Under the pieces are notes generated by a model. It was not told where the DNA came from and made no database searches. It saw nothing but the letters and a program-made list of their open reading frames with translations. Shown here in pieces: positions 1 through 8,815 of a stretch of 18,127 bases of DNA. The stretch lies in contig CAMODY010000016.1 in NCBI GenBank assembly GCA_946611595.1, positions 1 to 18,127 on the forward strand. The letters run 5' to 3'. A program made the position numbers and the translations under genes. How positions within the stretch are numbered: position 1 is the first letter of the stretch; every line of letters begins with the position of its first letter. The stretch comes from an uncultured Clostridia bacterium. Lineage in GTDB: Bacteria > Bacillota > Clostridia > Lachnospirales > Lachnospiraceae.

Positions 1-1
1 A

Positions 2-1663
2 ATGAGATCTGATAATGCGAAACTTGGTGTTGCTCGTACACCAAATAAAAGTTTGATGTATGCACTGGGCATGACGGATGAAGAGATCAATCGTCCTCTG
101 ATTGGTGTTGTAAACTCTTTTAATGAGATCGTACCGGGACATATGCACCTGCGTCAGATCGCGGATGCTGTTAAAGCAGGTATTCGCGCTGCAGGCGGAA
201 CTCCGATCGAGTTCCCGGCTATCGCTGTCTGCGATGGTATTGCAATGGGCCATGTTGGAATGAAGTATTCTCTGGTTACAAGAGATCTGATTGCAGATTC
301 CACAGAGGCTATGGCAATCGCGCATCAGTTCGACGGACTCGTTATGATCCCGAACTGCGATAAGAACGTTCCTGGTCTTTTAATGGCAGCAGCTCGTCTT
401 AATATTCCGACAATCTTTGTAAGCGGCGGCCCGATGCTGGCAGGTCACTTAAAAGACGGAAGAAGAACCTGCTTAAGCCACATGTTTGAAGCAGTTGGTG
501 CTTACCATGCAGGTACTTTAGATGAAGCGGGCGTAGAAGAGTACACAGAGAATGCTTGCCCTTCCTGCGGTTCCTGCTCCGGTATGTATACTGCAAACTC
601 CATGAACTGCCTTTGTGAAGCAATCGGTATGGCTCTCAAAGGAAACGGAACAATTCCGGCTCCTTTGTCTGCAAGACTTCGTCTGGCTAAGAAAGCCGGC
701 ATGCAGATCATGGAACTTGTTGAAAAGAATATCTGCCCAAGAGATATCATGACAGAGAAAGCATTTGAGAATGCTGACGTTGTTGATATGGCTCTTGGAT
801 GCTCTACAAACACAATGCTGCATCTTCCGGCAATTGCTCATGAAGCAGGCCTTGAGATCAGCCTGGATATGTCTAATGAGATCAGTGAGAAGACTCCGAA
901 CCTCTGCCACTTAGCACCGGCCGGAGATACCTTCATGGAAGATCTTGATCAGGCAGGCGGCGTTCATGCTGTTATGAAAGAGCTGACAAAGAAAGGTCTT
1001 CTGCACACAGATGTTATGACCGTAACAGGCAAGACTCTGGCAGAAAACCTTGAAGGTGTAGAAAACCGCGATCCTGAAACGATCCGCCCGATCGACAATC
1101 CGTATTCCGCAACCGGTGGTATTGCAGTTCTGAAAGGAAATGTTGCACCGGATGGATGCGTTGTTAAGAAGAGCGCTGTTGCAGAAGAAATGATGGTTCA
1201 TGAAGGACCGGCAAGAGTTTTCGACAGCGAAGAAGATGCGATCGAAGCGATCTATGCGAAGAAGATCAATCCGGGTGATGTTGTCGTTATCCGTTACGAA
1301 GGACCGAAAGGCGGCCCGGGAATGAGAGAGATGCTGAATCCGACTTCTGCTATCGTAGGTATGGGACTTGGCGCAAGCGTTGCTCTGATCACAGACGGAA
1401 GATTTTCCGGCGCAACCCGTGGTGCAGCGATTGGACATGTTAGCCCTGAAGCAGCTTCCGGCGGAAACATCGGTCTGATCAACGAAGGCGATATCATCTC
1501 CATCGATATCCCGAACTGCAAGATCGAAGTCAAAGTTTCTGACGAAGAGCTTGAGGCAAGAAGAGCAAACTGGGTATGCCCTGAGCCGAAGATCAAGACC
1601 GGTTATGCAGCTCGTTATGCAAAACTGGTAACTTCTGCAGACAAGGGTGCTGTATTAATGTAA
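2..1663 (+). CDS. ilvD: Dihydroxy-acid dehydratase
   Basis: Dehydrates 2,3-dihydroxy-isovalerate and 2,3-dihydroxy-3-methylvalerate to the 2-keto acids in cytoplasmic valine, isoleucine and leucine synthesis. The 553-residue length is normal for the family. Visible motifs are NSFNEIVPGH (about 38-47), PNCDKN with Cys119, and CPSCGSC with Cys186, Cys189 and Cys192, the iron-sulfur/active-site region. Residue 46 is Gly where [2Fe-2S] plant and actinobacterial enzymes have Cys, so an oxygen-labile [4Fe-4S] cluster of the E. coli type is likely (inference). The start MRSDNAK matches usual IlvD N termini, so the gene looks complete although its ribosome site and promoter are outside the window. 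It is first in a co-directional run with leuA, leuC, leuD and leuB. Confidence 0.96.
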   Translation: MRSDNAKLGVARTPNKSLMYALGMTDEEINRPLIGVVNSFNEIVPGHMHLRQIADAVKAGIRAAGGTPIEFPAIAVCDGIAMGHVGMKYSLVTRDLIADSTEAMAIAHQFDGLVMIPNCDKNVPGLLMAAARLNIPTIFVSGGPMLAGHLKDGRRTCLSHMFEAVGAYHAGTLDEAGVEEYTENACPSCGSCSGMYTANSMNCLCEAIGMALKGNGTIPAPLSARLRLAKKAGMQIMELVEKNICPRDIMTEKAFENADVVDMALGCSTNTMLHLPAIAHEAGLEISLDMSNEISEKTPNLCHLAPAGDTFMEDLDQAGGVHAVMKELTKKGLLHTDVMTVTGKTLAENLEGVENRDPETIRPIDNPYSATGGIAVLKGNVAPDGCVVKKSAVAEEMMVHEGPARVFDSEEDAIEAIYAKKINPGDVVVIRYEGPKGGPGMREMLNPTSAIVGMGLGASVALITDGRFSGATRGAAIGHVSPEAASGGNIGLINEGDIISIDIPNCKIEVKVSDEELEARRANWVCPEPKIKTGYAARYAKLVTSADKGAVLM

Positions 1664-1671
1664 TTTATTTA

Positions 1672-1699
1672 AAGCGGGCGGGAGCACTCCTGCCCGCTT
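1672..1699 (+). other. Intercistronic hairpin between ilvD and leuA
   Basis: Arms AAGCGGGC (1672-1679) and GCCCGCTT (1692-1699) pair perfectly. The pairing continues inward through a G-U pair and GGA/TCC to a GCAC loop, giving about 12 bp. No T-run follows (TACAGG comes next), so it is not a standard intrinsic terminator. It may be an mRNA processing or stability element that sets ilvD levels apart from the leu genes. The function is inferred; the stem is seen directly. Confidence 0.6.
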
Positions 1700-1713
1700 A
1701 TACAGGTAGAAAA

Positions 1714-3264
1714 ATGAGACAGATTAAAATATTTGATACTACATTAAGAGATGGTGAGCAGTCTCCTGGCTGCACCATGAATCTGAAAGAGAAAATCGAA
1801 ATTGCCAAATGTCTGGAAAAACTGAAAGTTGATGTGATCGAGGCCGGCTTTGCAATTTCTTCTCCAGGAGATTTTGAATCCGTTAATACGATTGCCAAGA
1901 ACATTAAGGAATGTGAGATCGCATCCCTGGCAAGATCTACGGAAAAAGATATTGATGCAGCCTGGGAAGCTGTCAAGGTTGCGGAAAATCCGAAGATCCA
2001 CCTCTTTATCGCAACGTCCAAGCTCCATATGGACTATAAGCTGAAGATGACAGAAGAGGAAGTTCTTGAGCGCATCAAATATATGACAGCATATGCAAAG
2101 AAATATTGCTCCAGTATTGAGTTTTCTGCAGAAGATGCAACGAGAAGTGATCTCGCTTTCTTAGCAAAGGCAACGGAAATCGCAATTGCAAATGGAGCGA
2201 CCGTTGTAAACCTTCCGGACACCGTTGGATATTCTACCCCGGATGAAATGAAACGCATGATCTCTTATGTATTAGAACATGCAGAAGGGGCAAAGGACAT
2301 CGAACTTTCTGTTCACTGCCACAACGATCTTGGAATGGCAACGGCCAATTCCTTAGCAGGCGTTCAGGCAGGTGCAAGGCAGATCGAATGCACGATCAAT
2401 GGTCTTGGAGAACGTGCCGGAAATACGGCGTTAGAGGAAGTTGTCATGGCGATGAAGACGCGTGCAGATTCCTTTACGGATGTCGACTGCAGGATCGATA
2501 CGAAACAGCTTTATCGTGCAAGCAAGACGGTCTATAACGTGATTGGCCAGCATGCACCGCTGAATAAGGCAATTGTCGGACAAAACGCATTTTCTCATGA
2601 GTCCGGTATTCATCAGCACGGCGTACAGGCGAATAAGCTGACCTATGAGATCATGACACCGGAATCCATTGGTATCCATGTCAATAATATCGTACTCGGT
2701 AAGCATTCCGGAAAACATGCCTTCCAGGAGCATATCGAAGATATGGGATATCAGCTCAGTGACGAAGAACTTCTGAAAACCTTTGATGCTTTTAAAGCAC
2801 TCTGCGATAAGAAGAAAAATGTTAACGATGCCGATATTGAGGCACTTATTCTTGATAATACAAGCGCCGAGATGGAAGTTCATGAAGATGACTACAGACT
2901 TGATTGGTTTGCGGTTCATACCAGTAACTTCACAACCAGCACGTCTACGGTATGCCTGAGAAAAGGTGATGAAAAGTTCGAGCAGGTAGCACTTGGTGAC
3001 GGACCTGTCGATGCGGCGATCGCGGCAATCGATAAGATCATGAACCCGGGAGAGCATATCTTCGGCAAATTCAGCATCAATTCTGTATCCGAGGGTAAGG
3101 ATACCTTAGGAAGCGTATCCGTTTCCCTGGAAACTCCGGATAGTAAGTTTATCGGCCGCGGACTTTCCACTGACGTGATCGAAGCGAGTATCCGCGCGTA
3201 TATCAATGCAGCAAACAAGATGATTGCGGGAGATAAGAAGAAACGGATCTCCGTACAGGATTAA
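1714..3264 (+). CDS. leuA: 2-isopropylmalate synthase
   Basis: Condenses acetyl-CoA with 2-ketoisovalerate, the committed step of leucine synthesis. The 516-residue protein has the full LeuA layout. A TIM-barrel catalytic domain begins with FDTTLRDGEQSPGCT (residues 7-21, metal-binding Asp13). The second metal-binding motif is VHCHND with His201 and His203, followed by GLGERAGN and HESGIHQHG. A C-terminal region from about residue 370 corresponds to the LeuA allosteric domain, which implies leucine feedback inhibition (family knowledge). The ribosome site is modest (CAGGTAG, 1703-1709). It sits 50 nt after ilvD, behind a hairpin, and 51 nt before leuC. Homocitrate and citramalate synthases are related, but the neighbouring leuCDB makes LeuA the clear choice. 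Confidence 0.96.
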   Translation: MRQIKIFDTTLRDGEQSPGCTMNLKEKIEIAKCLEKLKVDVIEAGFAISSPGDFESVNTIAKNIKECEIASLARSTEKDIDAAWEAVKVAENPKIHLFIATSKLHMDYKLKMTEEEVLERIKYMTAYAKKYCSSIEFSAEDATRSDLAFLAKATEIAIANGATVVNLPDTVGYSTPDEMKRMISYVLEHAEGAKDIELSVHCHNDLGMATANSLAGVQAGARQIECTINGLGERAGNTALEEVVMAMKTRADSFTDVDCRIDTKQLYRASKTVYNVIGQHAPLNKAIVGQNAFSHESGIHQHGVQANKLTYEIMTPESIGIHVNNIVLGKHSGKHAFQEHIEDMGYQLSDEELLKTFDAFKALCDKKKNVNDADIEALILDNTSAEMEVHEDDYRLDWFAVHTSNFTTSTSTVCLRKGDEKFEQVALGDGPVDAAIAAIDKIMNPGEHIFGKFSINSVSEGKDTLGSVSVSLETPDSKFIGRGLSTDVIEASIRAYINAANKMIAGDKKKRISVQD

Positions 3265-3300
3265 GTTTTCTGATAAACGGACAGTTTGATTTTTAGAAAC

Positions 3301-3307
3301 GAAAGGA
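3301..3307 (+). promoter_or_regulatory. Ribosome binding site fixing the leuC start
   Basis: GAAAGGA lies 8 nt upstream of ATG 3316. An in-frame TTG at 3286 would add ten residues but has no ribosome site and would place this one inside the coding region, so ATG 3316 is chosen. Confidence 0.75.
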
Positions 3308-3315
3308 TAGAAGCT

Positions 3316-4581
3316 ATGAAGATGACGATGACCCAGAAGATCCTGGCAGCTCATGCAGGTCTGGATCAGGTGAAACCTGGCGATCTGATCGAAGCAAAAC
3401 TGGATCTGGTCCTTGGAAATGACGTTACGACTCCGGTTGCTGTCGACGAGTTTAATAAGGCCGGCTTTACCAAAGTTTTTGATAAAGACAAAATCGCAAT
3501 CGTGCTTGACCACTATACTCCGTGTAAGGATATCAAGTCCGCACAGCTTTGTAAGAAAGCAAGAGAGTTTGCGATCCAGCATGAGATCACAAACTTCTTC
3601 GATGTCGGAAAGGTCGGTATCGAACATGCACTTCTTCCGGAGCAGGGCTTAGTAGGTCCCGGAGATGCGATCATCGGAGCAGACTCCCATACCTGTACGT
3701 ATGGCGCACTTGGTGCATTTGCAACAGGTATTGGATCGACGGATATGGCAGCAGGCATGGCAGGCGGATTTTCCTGGTTTAAAGTTCCGGCAGCGATCAA
3801 CGTTAAATTGACGGGCAAGTTCCAGCCGTATGTTTCCGGAAAAGATGTCATCTTACATCTGATCGGACTGATCGGCGTAGACGGCGCTCTTTATAAATCC
3901 TTAGAGTTTACCGGAGAAGGCGTAGCAGAACTTTCCATGGACGACCGCTTTACGATTGCAAACATGGCAATCGAAGCCGGCGCAAAGAACGGTATCTTCC
4001 CAGTTGATGAGAAAACCTTAGAGTATGTAAAAGACCGCTTCAAGAGAGAAGTGAAGATCTTTGAGGCGGATGAAGATGCAGAATATGAAAGCGTTGTAGA
4101 GATCAACCTTTCCGAACTGAAACCGACAGTATCCCTTCCGCATCTTCCGTCCAACACAAAGACTGTTGATGAAGTTAAAGGACTGCATATCGATCAGGTT
4201 GTGATCGGCTCCTGTACAAATGGACGTATTTCCGATATCCGCGATGCAGCGAGCGTCTTAAAGGGCAGACAGGTTGCAGAGCATGTCAGATGCATTGTTA
4301 TTCCTGCAACCCAGGAAATTTACAAGCAGGCGCTGAAAGATGGTCTGATCGAGGCGTTTATTGATGCAGGCTGTTCCGTATCGACTCCGACCTGCGGACC
4401 GTGCCTTGGCGGACATATGGGCGTTATGTGCGAAAATGAAAGAGCCATCGCGACCACTAACCGAAACTTTGTAGGCCGTATGGGACACACTTCAAGTGAA
4501 GTTGTTCTTGCTAATCCGGAGATTGCAGCAGCATCTGCTGTGAAAGGCGAAATCTGCACACCGGCAGATCTGGAGGTGTAA
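3316..4581 (+). CDS. leuC: 3-isopropylmalate dehydratase, large subunit
   Basis: With LeuD, isomerises 2-isopropylmalate to 3-isopropylmalate in leucine synthesis. The 421-residue protein is an aconitase-family large subunit. The three [4Fe-4S] ligands are visible: Cys300 in GSCTNGR, and Cys360 and Cys363 in TCGPCLGG. Also seen are GADSHTCTYGALGAFATG and the N-terminal MTQKILAAHAG. The length fits the short bacterial/archaeal-type LeuC rather than the roughly 466-residue E. coli form. Homoaconitase is a homologous alternative, but leuA, leuD and leuB on both sides settle the role. The start was set by the ribosome site at 3301. LeuD follows after 2 nt, suggesting coupled translation of the two subunits. 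Confidence 0.95.
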   Translation: MKMTMTQKILAAHAGLDQVKPGDLIEAKLDLVLGNDVTTPVAVDEFNKAGFTKVFDKDKIAIVLDHYTPCKDIKSAQLCKKAREFAIQHEITNFFDVGKVGIEHALLPEQGLVGPGDAIIGADSHTCTYGALGAFATGIGSTDMAAGMAGGFSWFKVPAAINVKLTGKFQPYVSGKDVILHLIGLIGVDGALYKSLEFTGEGVAELSMDDRFTIANMAIEAGAKNGIFPVDEKTLEYVKDRFKREVKIFEADEDAEYESVVEINLSELKPTVSLPHLPSNTKTVDEVKGLHIDQVVIGSCTNGRISDIRDAASVLKGRQVAEHVRCIVIPATQEIYKQALKDGLIEAFIDAGCSVSTPTCGPCLGGHMGVMCENERAIATTNRNFVGRMGHTSSEVVLANPEIAAASAVKGEICTPADLEV

Positions 4582-4583
4582 TT

Positions 4584-5075
4584 ATGGTTACAGGAAAAGT
4601 ATATAAATTTCAGGATAATGTGGATACTGATGTTATCATCCCTGCAAGATATCTGAATAACACAGATCCTGCAGAACTTGCTAAGCATTGCATGGAAGAT
4701 ATTGACGATACCTTTGCATCAAAGGTTCAGCCCGGAGATATCATTGTTGCAGGCGCAAACTTCGGATGCGGCTCCTCGAGAGAGCATGCCCCGATCTCTA
4801 TTCGTGCTTGCGGCGTTTCCTGCGTTATCGCAGAAAGCTTTGCAAGGATCTTTTACCGCAACTCACTTAATATCGGCTTTCCGATTTTAGAGTGCCCGGA
4901 AGCTGCTAAAAATATCAATGAAGGTGACCAGATCTCTGTTGATTTTGAAAAGGGACTGATCACAGACGAGACGACGGGACAGACCTTCCAGGCAGTACCG
5001 TTCCCGGCATTTATTGAGAATATCATTAATTGCGGCGGCCTTATGGAATACATTAAATCCAAACAGGATAATTAA
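4584..5075 (+). CDS. leuD: 3-isopropylmalate dehydratase, small subunit
   Basis: Swivel-domain partner of LeuC in the isopropylmalate isomerase heterodimer. The 163-residue length is typical of the short LeuD type. The family motif NFGCGSSREHAP lies at about residues 56-67, followed by ESFARIFYRNSLNIGFP. The ATG is 2 nt after the leuC stop, and its GGAGG ribosome site (4572-4576) lies inside the end of leuC, so the two subunits are probably made in matched amounts. leuB begins 15 nt downstream. Confidence 0.95.
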   Translation: MVTGKVYKFQDNVDTDVIIPARYLNNTDPAELAKHCMEDIDDTFASKVQPGDIIVAGANFGCGSSREHAPISIRACGVSCVIAESFARIFYRNSLNIGFPILECPEAAKNINEGDQISVDFEKGLITDETTGQTFQAVPFPAFIENIINCGGLMEYIKSKQDN

Positions 5076-5090
5076 AACAGGAGAACTGAG

Positions 5091-6170
5091 ATGGAATTTA
5101 ACATTGCATTAATCAAAGGTGATGGAATCGGCCCGGAAATCGTAGACAGTGCTGTCAGAGTTCTTGACGCAGTGTCAGAAAAGACCGGCGTGAAATTTAA
5201 TTTTAAATCCTATCTGGCAGGCGGCTCTGCAATTGATGCTGTCGGACAGACGCTTCCGGAAGAAACCGTAAAAGGATGTTTGGAATCTGACAGCGTTCTG
5301 CTCGGCGCCGTAGGCGGAGAAAAGTGGAATAGCCAGCCGCCGGAAAACCGTCCGGAAAAAGCTCTTCTCGGAATCAGAAAAGAGATGGGACTTTTTACGA
5401 ACCTGCGTCCTGCAAAGATCTATGAATCTTTAGCGGATGCCTGCCCACTTAGGAAAGATGTGGCAGAGCAGGGCTTTGATATGGTGATCGTAAGAGAGCT
5501 GACCGGTGGAATTTATTTTGGAGAGCGCGGAAGACGCGAAGGAAAATTCGGACCGGAAGCTTATGATACTGAAAGCTACAGTGTTATGGAAATCGAGCGT
5601 ATCGCAAAGGTCGCTTTTGAAACTGCTATGAAGCGTAAGAAAAAAGTGATCAGTGTTGATAAGGCAAATGTTCTTGAAACTTCAAGACTCTGGAGAGAGA
5701 CGGTGCATCGCATTGCAGCGGATTATCCGGAAGTTGAAGTAGAGGATATGCTTGTTGATAATGCGGCAATGCAGCTTGTTCGCGCTCCTGGAAGATTTGA
5801 TGTTATGGTAACTTCCAATATGTTTGGTGACATCCTGTCAGATGAAGCTTCCCAGATCACAGGCTCTATCGGTATGCTGCCTTCTGCATCTTTAGGAGAG
5901 GGGACACGCGGCATGTATGAGCCGATTCATGGAAGCGCACCTGATATCGCAGGACAGAATATTGCAAACCCGATCGCAACGATCCTTTCTGCTGCAATGA
6001 TGCTCCGCTATTCATTTGATCTTCCAAAGGAAGCAGACATGATCGAAAAGGCAGTGAATGATACCTTAAATGCCGGACTTCGCACTGTAGATATTTATGA
6101 TAAGAATACCTGCACAGGCGAGCCTCTTGGCACAGTAGAAATGACCGACGAGATCATTAAGCGCTTATAG
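5091..6170 (+). CDS. leuB: 3-isopropylmalate dehydrogenase
   Basis: NAD-dependent oxidative decarboxylation of 3-isopropylmalate to 2-ketoisocaproate in leucine synthesis. The 359-residue length is standard for bacterial LeuB. Family motifs are all present: GDGIGPEI near the N terminus, RELTGGIYFGERGR, DKANVLETSRLWR, VDNAAMQLV, NMFGDILSDEAS with the metal-binding aspartates, and EPIHGSAPDIAG, which helps bind NAD. The start follows AGGAGA (5079-5084) by 6 nt. It is the last gene of the tight leu run. An AT-rich spacer with no clear terminator follows. Isocitrate and tartrate dehydrogenases are homologous, but the operon context fixes the identity. Confidence 0.96.
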   Translation: MEFNIALIKGDGIGPEIVDSAVRVLDAVSEKTGVKFNFKSYLAGGSAIDAVGQTLPEETVKGCLESDSVLLGAVGGEKWNSQPPENRPEKALLGIRKEMGLFTNLRPAKIYESLADACPLRKDVAEQGFDMVIVRELTGGIYFGERGRREGKFGPEAYDTESYSVMEIERIAKVAFETAMKRKKKVISVDKANVLETSRLWRETVHRIAADYPEVEVEDMLVDNAAMQLVRAPGRFDVMVTSNMFGDILSDEASQITGSIGMLPSASLGEGTRGMYEPIHGSAPDIAGQNIANPIATILSAAMMLRYSFDLPKEADMIEKAVNDTLNAGLRTVDIYDKNTCTGEPLGTVEMTDEIIKRL

Positions 6171-6454
6171 AAAATTCTGTAGATGGTTTCTCTGTTTCTA
6201 TAGTTGCATTATCGGAAATCGATAGACATATTAGAAAGCAACTTCTTTTTGCAGAGGCAAATCATTAGTTTAACAGAATATTTGAACCTTTCTATATTTA
6301 TACGAGGAAAATATATTGTATTGCTAGAAAGAGAGATATGTTTTCTAAAAAGAAATAGTATTTGTGAAGATGTACCTATAGAATGCAGTTATTATTTACC
6401 GTATTAGTTTGTTTAGAAACAGTAGAGATTTGTAAATAGATGCGAGGTAAGAAA
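6171..6454. other. AT-rich spacer between leuB and ilvE
   Basis: A 284-nt stretch much richer in A/T than the flanking genes. It contains one open frame, TTG 6204 to TAG 6407 (67 codons). That frame lacks a ribosome site, begins with TTG, and uses ATA, TTG and AGG codons that are rare in the neighbouring genes. I do not recognise the product and do not call it a gene; it may be a relic of lost coding sequence. I see no convincing terminator or promoter here. Confidence 0.4.
6444..6448 (+). promoter_or_regulatory. Ribosome binding site fixing the ilvE start
   Basis: GAGGT lies 6 nt before ATG 6455. The in-frame ATG at 6440 would put this site within its own coding region and has no ribosome site of its own, so the downstream ATG is chosen. 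Confidence 0.7.
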
Positions 6455-7516
6455 ATGTTGGATATTAAGATTACGAAAACAGAAACACCGAAGGCAAAAC
6501 CGGAACATGTAACAGGATTTGGAAAGATCTTTACGGATCACATGTTTGTTATGAACTATGAGACAGGAAAAGGCTGGTTCGATCCGAGAATCGTTCCTTA
6601 TCAGAACCTTTCTCTTTCTCCGGCAAGCATGGTCTTCCATTATGGCCAGGAAATGTTTGAGGGACTTAAAGCATACAAAGGCGATGATGATAGGGCATAT
6701 CTTTTTCGTCCGGATATGAACGCAAAGAGAACGAATAAAACAAACGAACGTCTCGTTATTCCGGAGATTCCGGAAGAGGACTTTGTACAGGCAATCAGAG
6801 AACTTGTAGCAGTCGATAAGGACTGGATCCCGACAGAGCCTGGAACATCCCTGTATATTCGTCCGTTCATTATCGCAACCGATGATTTCTTAGGCGTGGC
6901 TCCATCCAATACCTACCTCTTTATCATTATCCTTTCCCCGAGTGGAGCATACTATGCAAGCGGTTTGGATCCGGTTGGAATCTGGATCGAAGATGAATAT
7001 GTCCGTGCAGTCCGCGGAGGTATGGGATTTGCAAAGACCGGCGGAAACTATGCTGCTTCCCTGATCGCACAGGTAAAGGCACATGATGCAGATTATGCCC
7101 AGGTTCTCTGGCTTGATGGCGTAGAAAGAAAATATATCGAAGAAGTTGGCTCCATGAACATCTTCTTTGTAATCGATGATACAGTCGTAACTCCGATGTT
7201 AAACGGAAGTATCCTTCCGGGTATCACAAGAGATTCCACACTTTTCCTCTGCAAACAGTGGGGATTAAAGACCGAAGAAAGAAAGGTCTCTGTGGATGAA
7301 CTGATCGAAGCGCAGAAGAGCGGAAGATTAAAAGAAGTATTCGGAACCGGTACAGCAGCTGTTATCTCCCCTGTTGGAAAGCTTCGTTACGAAGATGAAG
7401 TCTTCACAATCGGTGATGGAGGAATCGGACCGATCACACAGAAACTCTACGACACGATCACAGGAATCCAGACCGGAAAACTTGCGGACGAATATGGCTG
7501 GAGAGTAGAAGTTTAA
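6455..7516 (+). CDS. ilvE: Branched-chain amino acid aminotransferase
   Basis: PLP-dependent transamination between glutamate and the 2-keto acids of leucine, isoleucine and valine. The 353-residue protein is a fold-type IV aminotransferase of the longer BCAT group that resembles the eukaryotic enzymes. The PLP lysine is Lys194 in AKTGGNYAAS. Other landmarks are FHYGQEMFEGLKAY, SLYIRPF, EEVGSMNIFFV, LPGITRDS and GTGTAAVISPVG. It starts 284 nt after leuB and is followed by a hairpin and ilvA. No distinct promoter could be identified, so its transcription may come from read-through of the leu run or from a weak site in the AT-rich spacer. Confidence 0.94.
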   Translation: MLDIKITKTETPKAKPEHVTGFGKIFTDHMFVMNYETGKGWFDPRIVPYQNLSLSPASMVFHYGQEMFEGLKAYKGDDDRAYLFRPDMNAKRTNKTNERLVIPEIPEEDFVQAIRELVAVDKDWIPTEPGTSLYIRPFIIATDDFLGVAPSNTYLFIIILSPSGAYYASGLDPVGIWIEDEYVRAVRGGMGFAKTGGNYAASLIAQVKAHDADYAQVLWLDGVERKYIEEVGSMNIFFVIDDTVVTPMLNGSILPGITRDSTLFLCKQWGLKTEERKVSVDELIEAQKSGRLKEVFGTGTAAVISPVGKLRYEDEVFTIGDGGIGPITQKLYDTITGIQTGKLADEYGWRVEV

Positions 7517-7546
7517 CCACGTCTTGAACCAATTATAAAAAGAATT

Positions 7547-7578
7547 ATCCGCTGTGTTTTTTGCACAGCGGATTCTTT
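7547..7578 (+). terminator. Hairpin with short T-run between ilvE and ilvA
   Basis: A perfect 10-bp stem ATCCGCTGTG (7547-7556) / CACAGCGGAT (7564-7573) with a TTTTTTG loop, followed by TTCTTT. It resembles a factor-independent terminator of ilvE. Only 20 nt separate it from the ilvA ATG, too little for a separate promoter, so it may act as a partial terminator or as a 5' stem of an ilvA message. Confidence 0.65.
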
Positions 7579-7581
7579 GAC

Positions 7582-7586
7582 AGGAG
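7582..7586 (+). promoter_or_regulatory. Ribosome binding site fixing the ilvA start
   Basis: AGGAG lies 7 nt before ATG 7594. The open frame extends up to a TTG at 7561, but that codon sits in the loop of the upstream hairpin and has no ribosome site. Confidence 0.75.
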
Positions 7587-7593
7587 AATCAGA

Positions 7594-8790
7594 ATGCTTA
7601 CACTAGACAGAGTCTATCAGGCAGCGTTTGCACTGAAAGACGTTGCAAGAAAAACAGATCTTATTTATTCAGATAAACTTCCATCCGATGGAGAACTGTA
7701 TCTGAAGACAGAAAACCTTCAGGTGACCGGCAGCTTTAAGCTGCGCGGTGCCTACTTTAAGATCAGCCAGCTATCGGCGGAAGAAAAGGCACGCGGTATT
7801 ATTGCCTGCAGCGCTGGAAACCATGCACAGGGTGTGGCACTGGCTGCTTCAAAGATGGGAATTAAAAGCATTATCTGTATGCCGGATGGAGCACCGATCA
7901 GTAAGGTGGAATCTACAAAGGCATTAGGAGCAGAGGTTGTACTTGTTCCGGGTGCATATGATGATGCTTATGAAAAAGCCTGCCAGCTGAAAGAAGAGAT
8001 GGGAGCTACTTTTATTCATCCGTTTGATGACGAGGATGTTATCGCAGGGCAGGGAACGATTGGTCTTGAGATCTTAGACCAGCTTCCGGATCTTGATATG
8101 GTCCTTATTCCAATCGGTGGCGGCGGACTTGCGGCAGGACTTGCTTATGCAGTTAAGAGTCTTAAGCCGGACGTAAAAGTAATCGGCGTACAGGCAAAGA
8201 ACGCTTCTGCCTTTGCGGAGAGCTTTAAAGAAAAGAAAGTGATCTCTCACGATACCGTTGCAACCTTTGCCGATGGTATTGCGGTTAAGACTCCGGGAAC
8301 TACAACTTTTGAACTGATCAGTAAGTATGTGGATGAGGTCGTAACGGTAACAGAAGATGAGATCGCGGCTGCGATCCTTGCACTTATCGAAAAACAGAAG
8401 CTGATCACGGAAGGAGCGGGAGCTGTAGCAGTCGCTGCGGCAATGTTTGGAAAAGTGGATGTTACGAACAAGAAAGTCGTTTGCGTCCTTTCCGGCGGAA
8501 ACATTGATGTTAATATCTTATCCCGCGTTATCACAAGAGGATTGGTAACAAGCGGAAGAATGAGCAATCTGACGATCGAACTCGAAGATAAGCCGGGACA
8601 GCTTACCGGAGTTTCCGAGATCATCTCCCATTGTGGAGGAAATGTGATCAGCGTTCTTCATGAACGCTCCGATGCGAATATGGCAATCGCAAGCTGCTTC
8701 TTAAAGATCGGTATGGAAACGAGAGATGCTGCACAGATCGAAGAGATCCGCAACGCGCTGACAGAAGCAGGATTTAAAATCGTAGATTGA
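7594..8790 (+). CDS. ilvA: Threonine dehydratase (threonine ammonia-lyase) with ACT domain
   Basis: Deaminates threonine to 2-ketobutyrate, the entry to isoleucine synthesis. The 398-residue protein has a PLP fold-type II catalytic domain: GSFKLRGAYFK with PLP-binding Lys49, SAGNHAQGVA, and the phosphate-binding PIGGGGLAAG. A single C-terminal ACT domain follows (about 325-398, beginning NLTIELEDKPGQLTGV). This is the one-ACT, roughly 400-residue type common in Firmicutes, not the two-domain E. coli IlvA. Because that group includes both biosynthetic and catabolic (TdcB-like) enzymes, the biosynthetic role rests on the ilv/leu neighbours and the ACT domain. Stop 8790 is followed by a strong terminator. 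Confidence 0.9.
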   Translation: MLTLDRVYQAAFALKDVARKTDLIYSDKLPSDGELYLKTENLQVTGSFKLRGAYFKISQLSAEEKARGIIACSAGNHAQGVALAASKMGIKSIICMPDGAPISKVESTKALGAEVVLVPGAYDDAYEKACQLKEEMGATFIHPFDDEDVIAGQGTIGLEILDQLPDLDMVLIPIGGGGLAAGLAYAVKSLKPDVKVIGVQAKNASAFAESFKEKKVISHDTVATFADGIAVKTPGTTTFELISKYVDEVVTVTEDEIAAAILALIEKQKLITEGAGAVAVAAAMFGKVDVTNKKVVCVLSGGNIDVNILSRVITRGLVTSGRMSNLTIELEDKPGQLTGVSEIISHCGGNVISVLHERSDANMAIASCFLKIGMETRDAAQIEEIRNALTEAGFKIVD

Positions 8791-8815
8791 GCTGTTTGAA
8801 ATACTTAAAAGAAAA

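Noticed and set aside
502..1596. Several long minus-strand open frames opposite ilvD, and similar ones opposite leuA, leuC, ilvA and guaB
   Set aside because: They are antisense to well-supported genes, lack ribosome sites and family motifs, and arise from codon bias of the sense strand.
3286..3315. Upstream TTG start for leuC adding ten residues
   Set aside because: No ribosome site precedes it, while GAAAGGA sits correctly before ATG 3316 and family N termini match that start.
6204..6407. 67-codon open frame between leuB and ilvE
   Set aside because: TTG start, no ribosome site, codon use unlike its neighbours and no recognisable motif. Described as part of the AT-rich spacer instead of being called a gene.
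6409..6436. TTGTTT/TGTAAA promoter in front of ilvE
   Set aside because: It would start transcription at about the ribosome site of ilvE, leaving no usable leader; the match is also weak.
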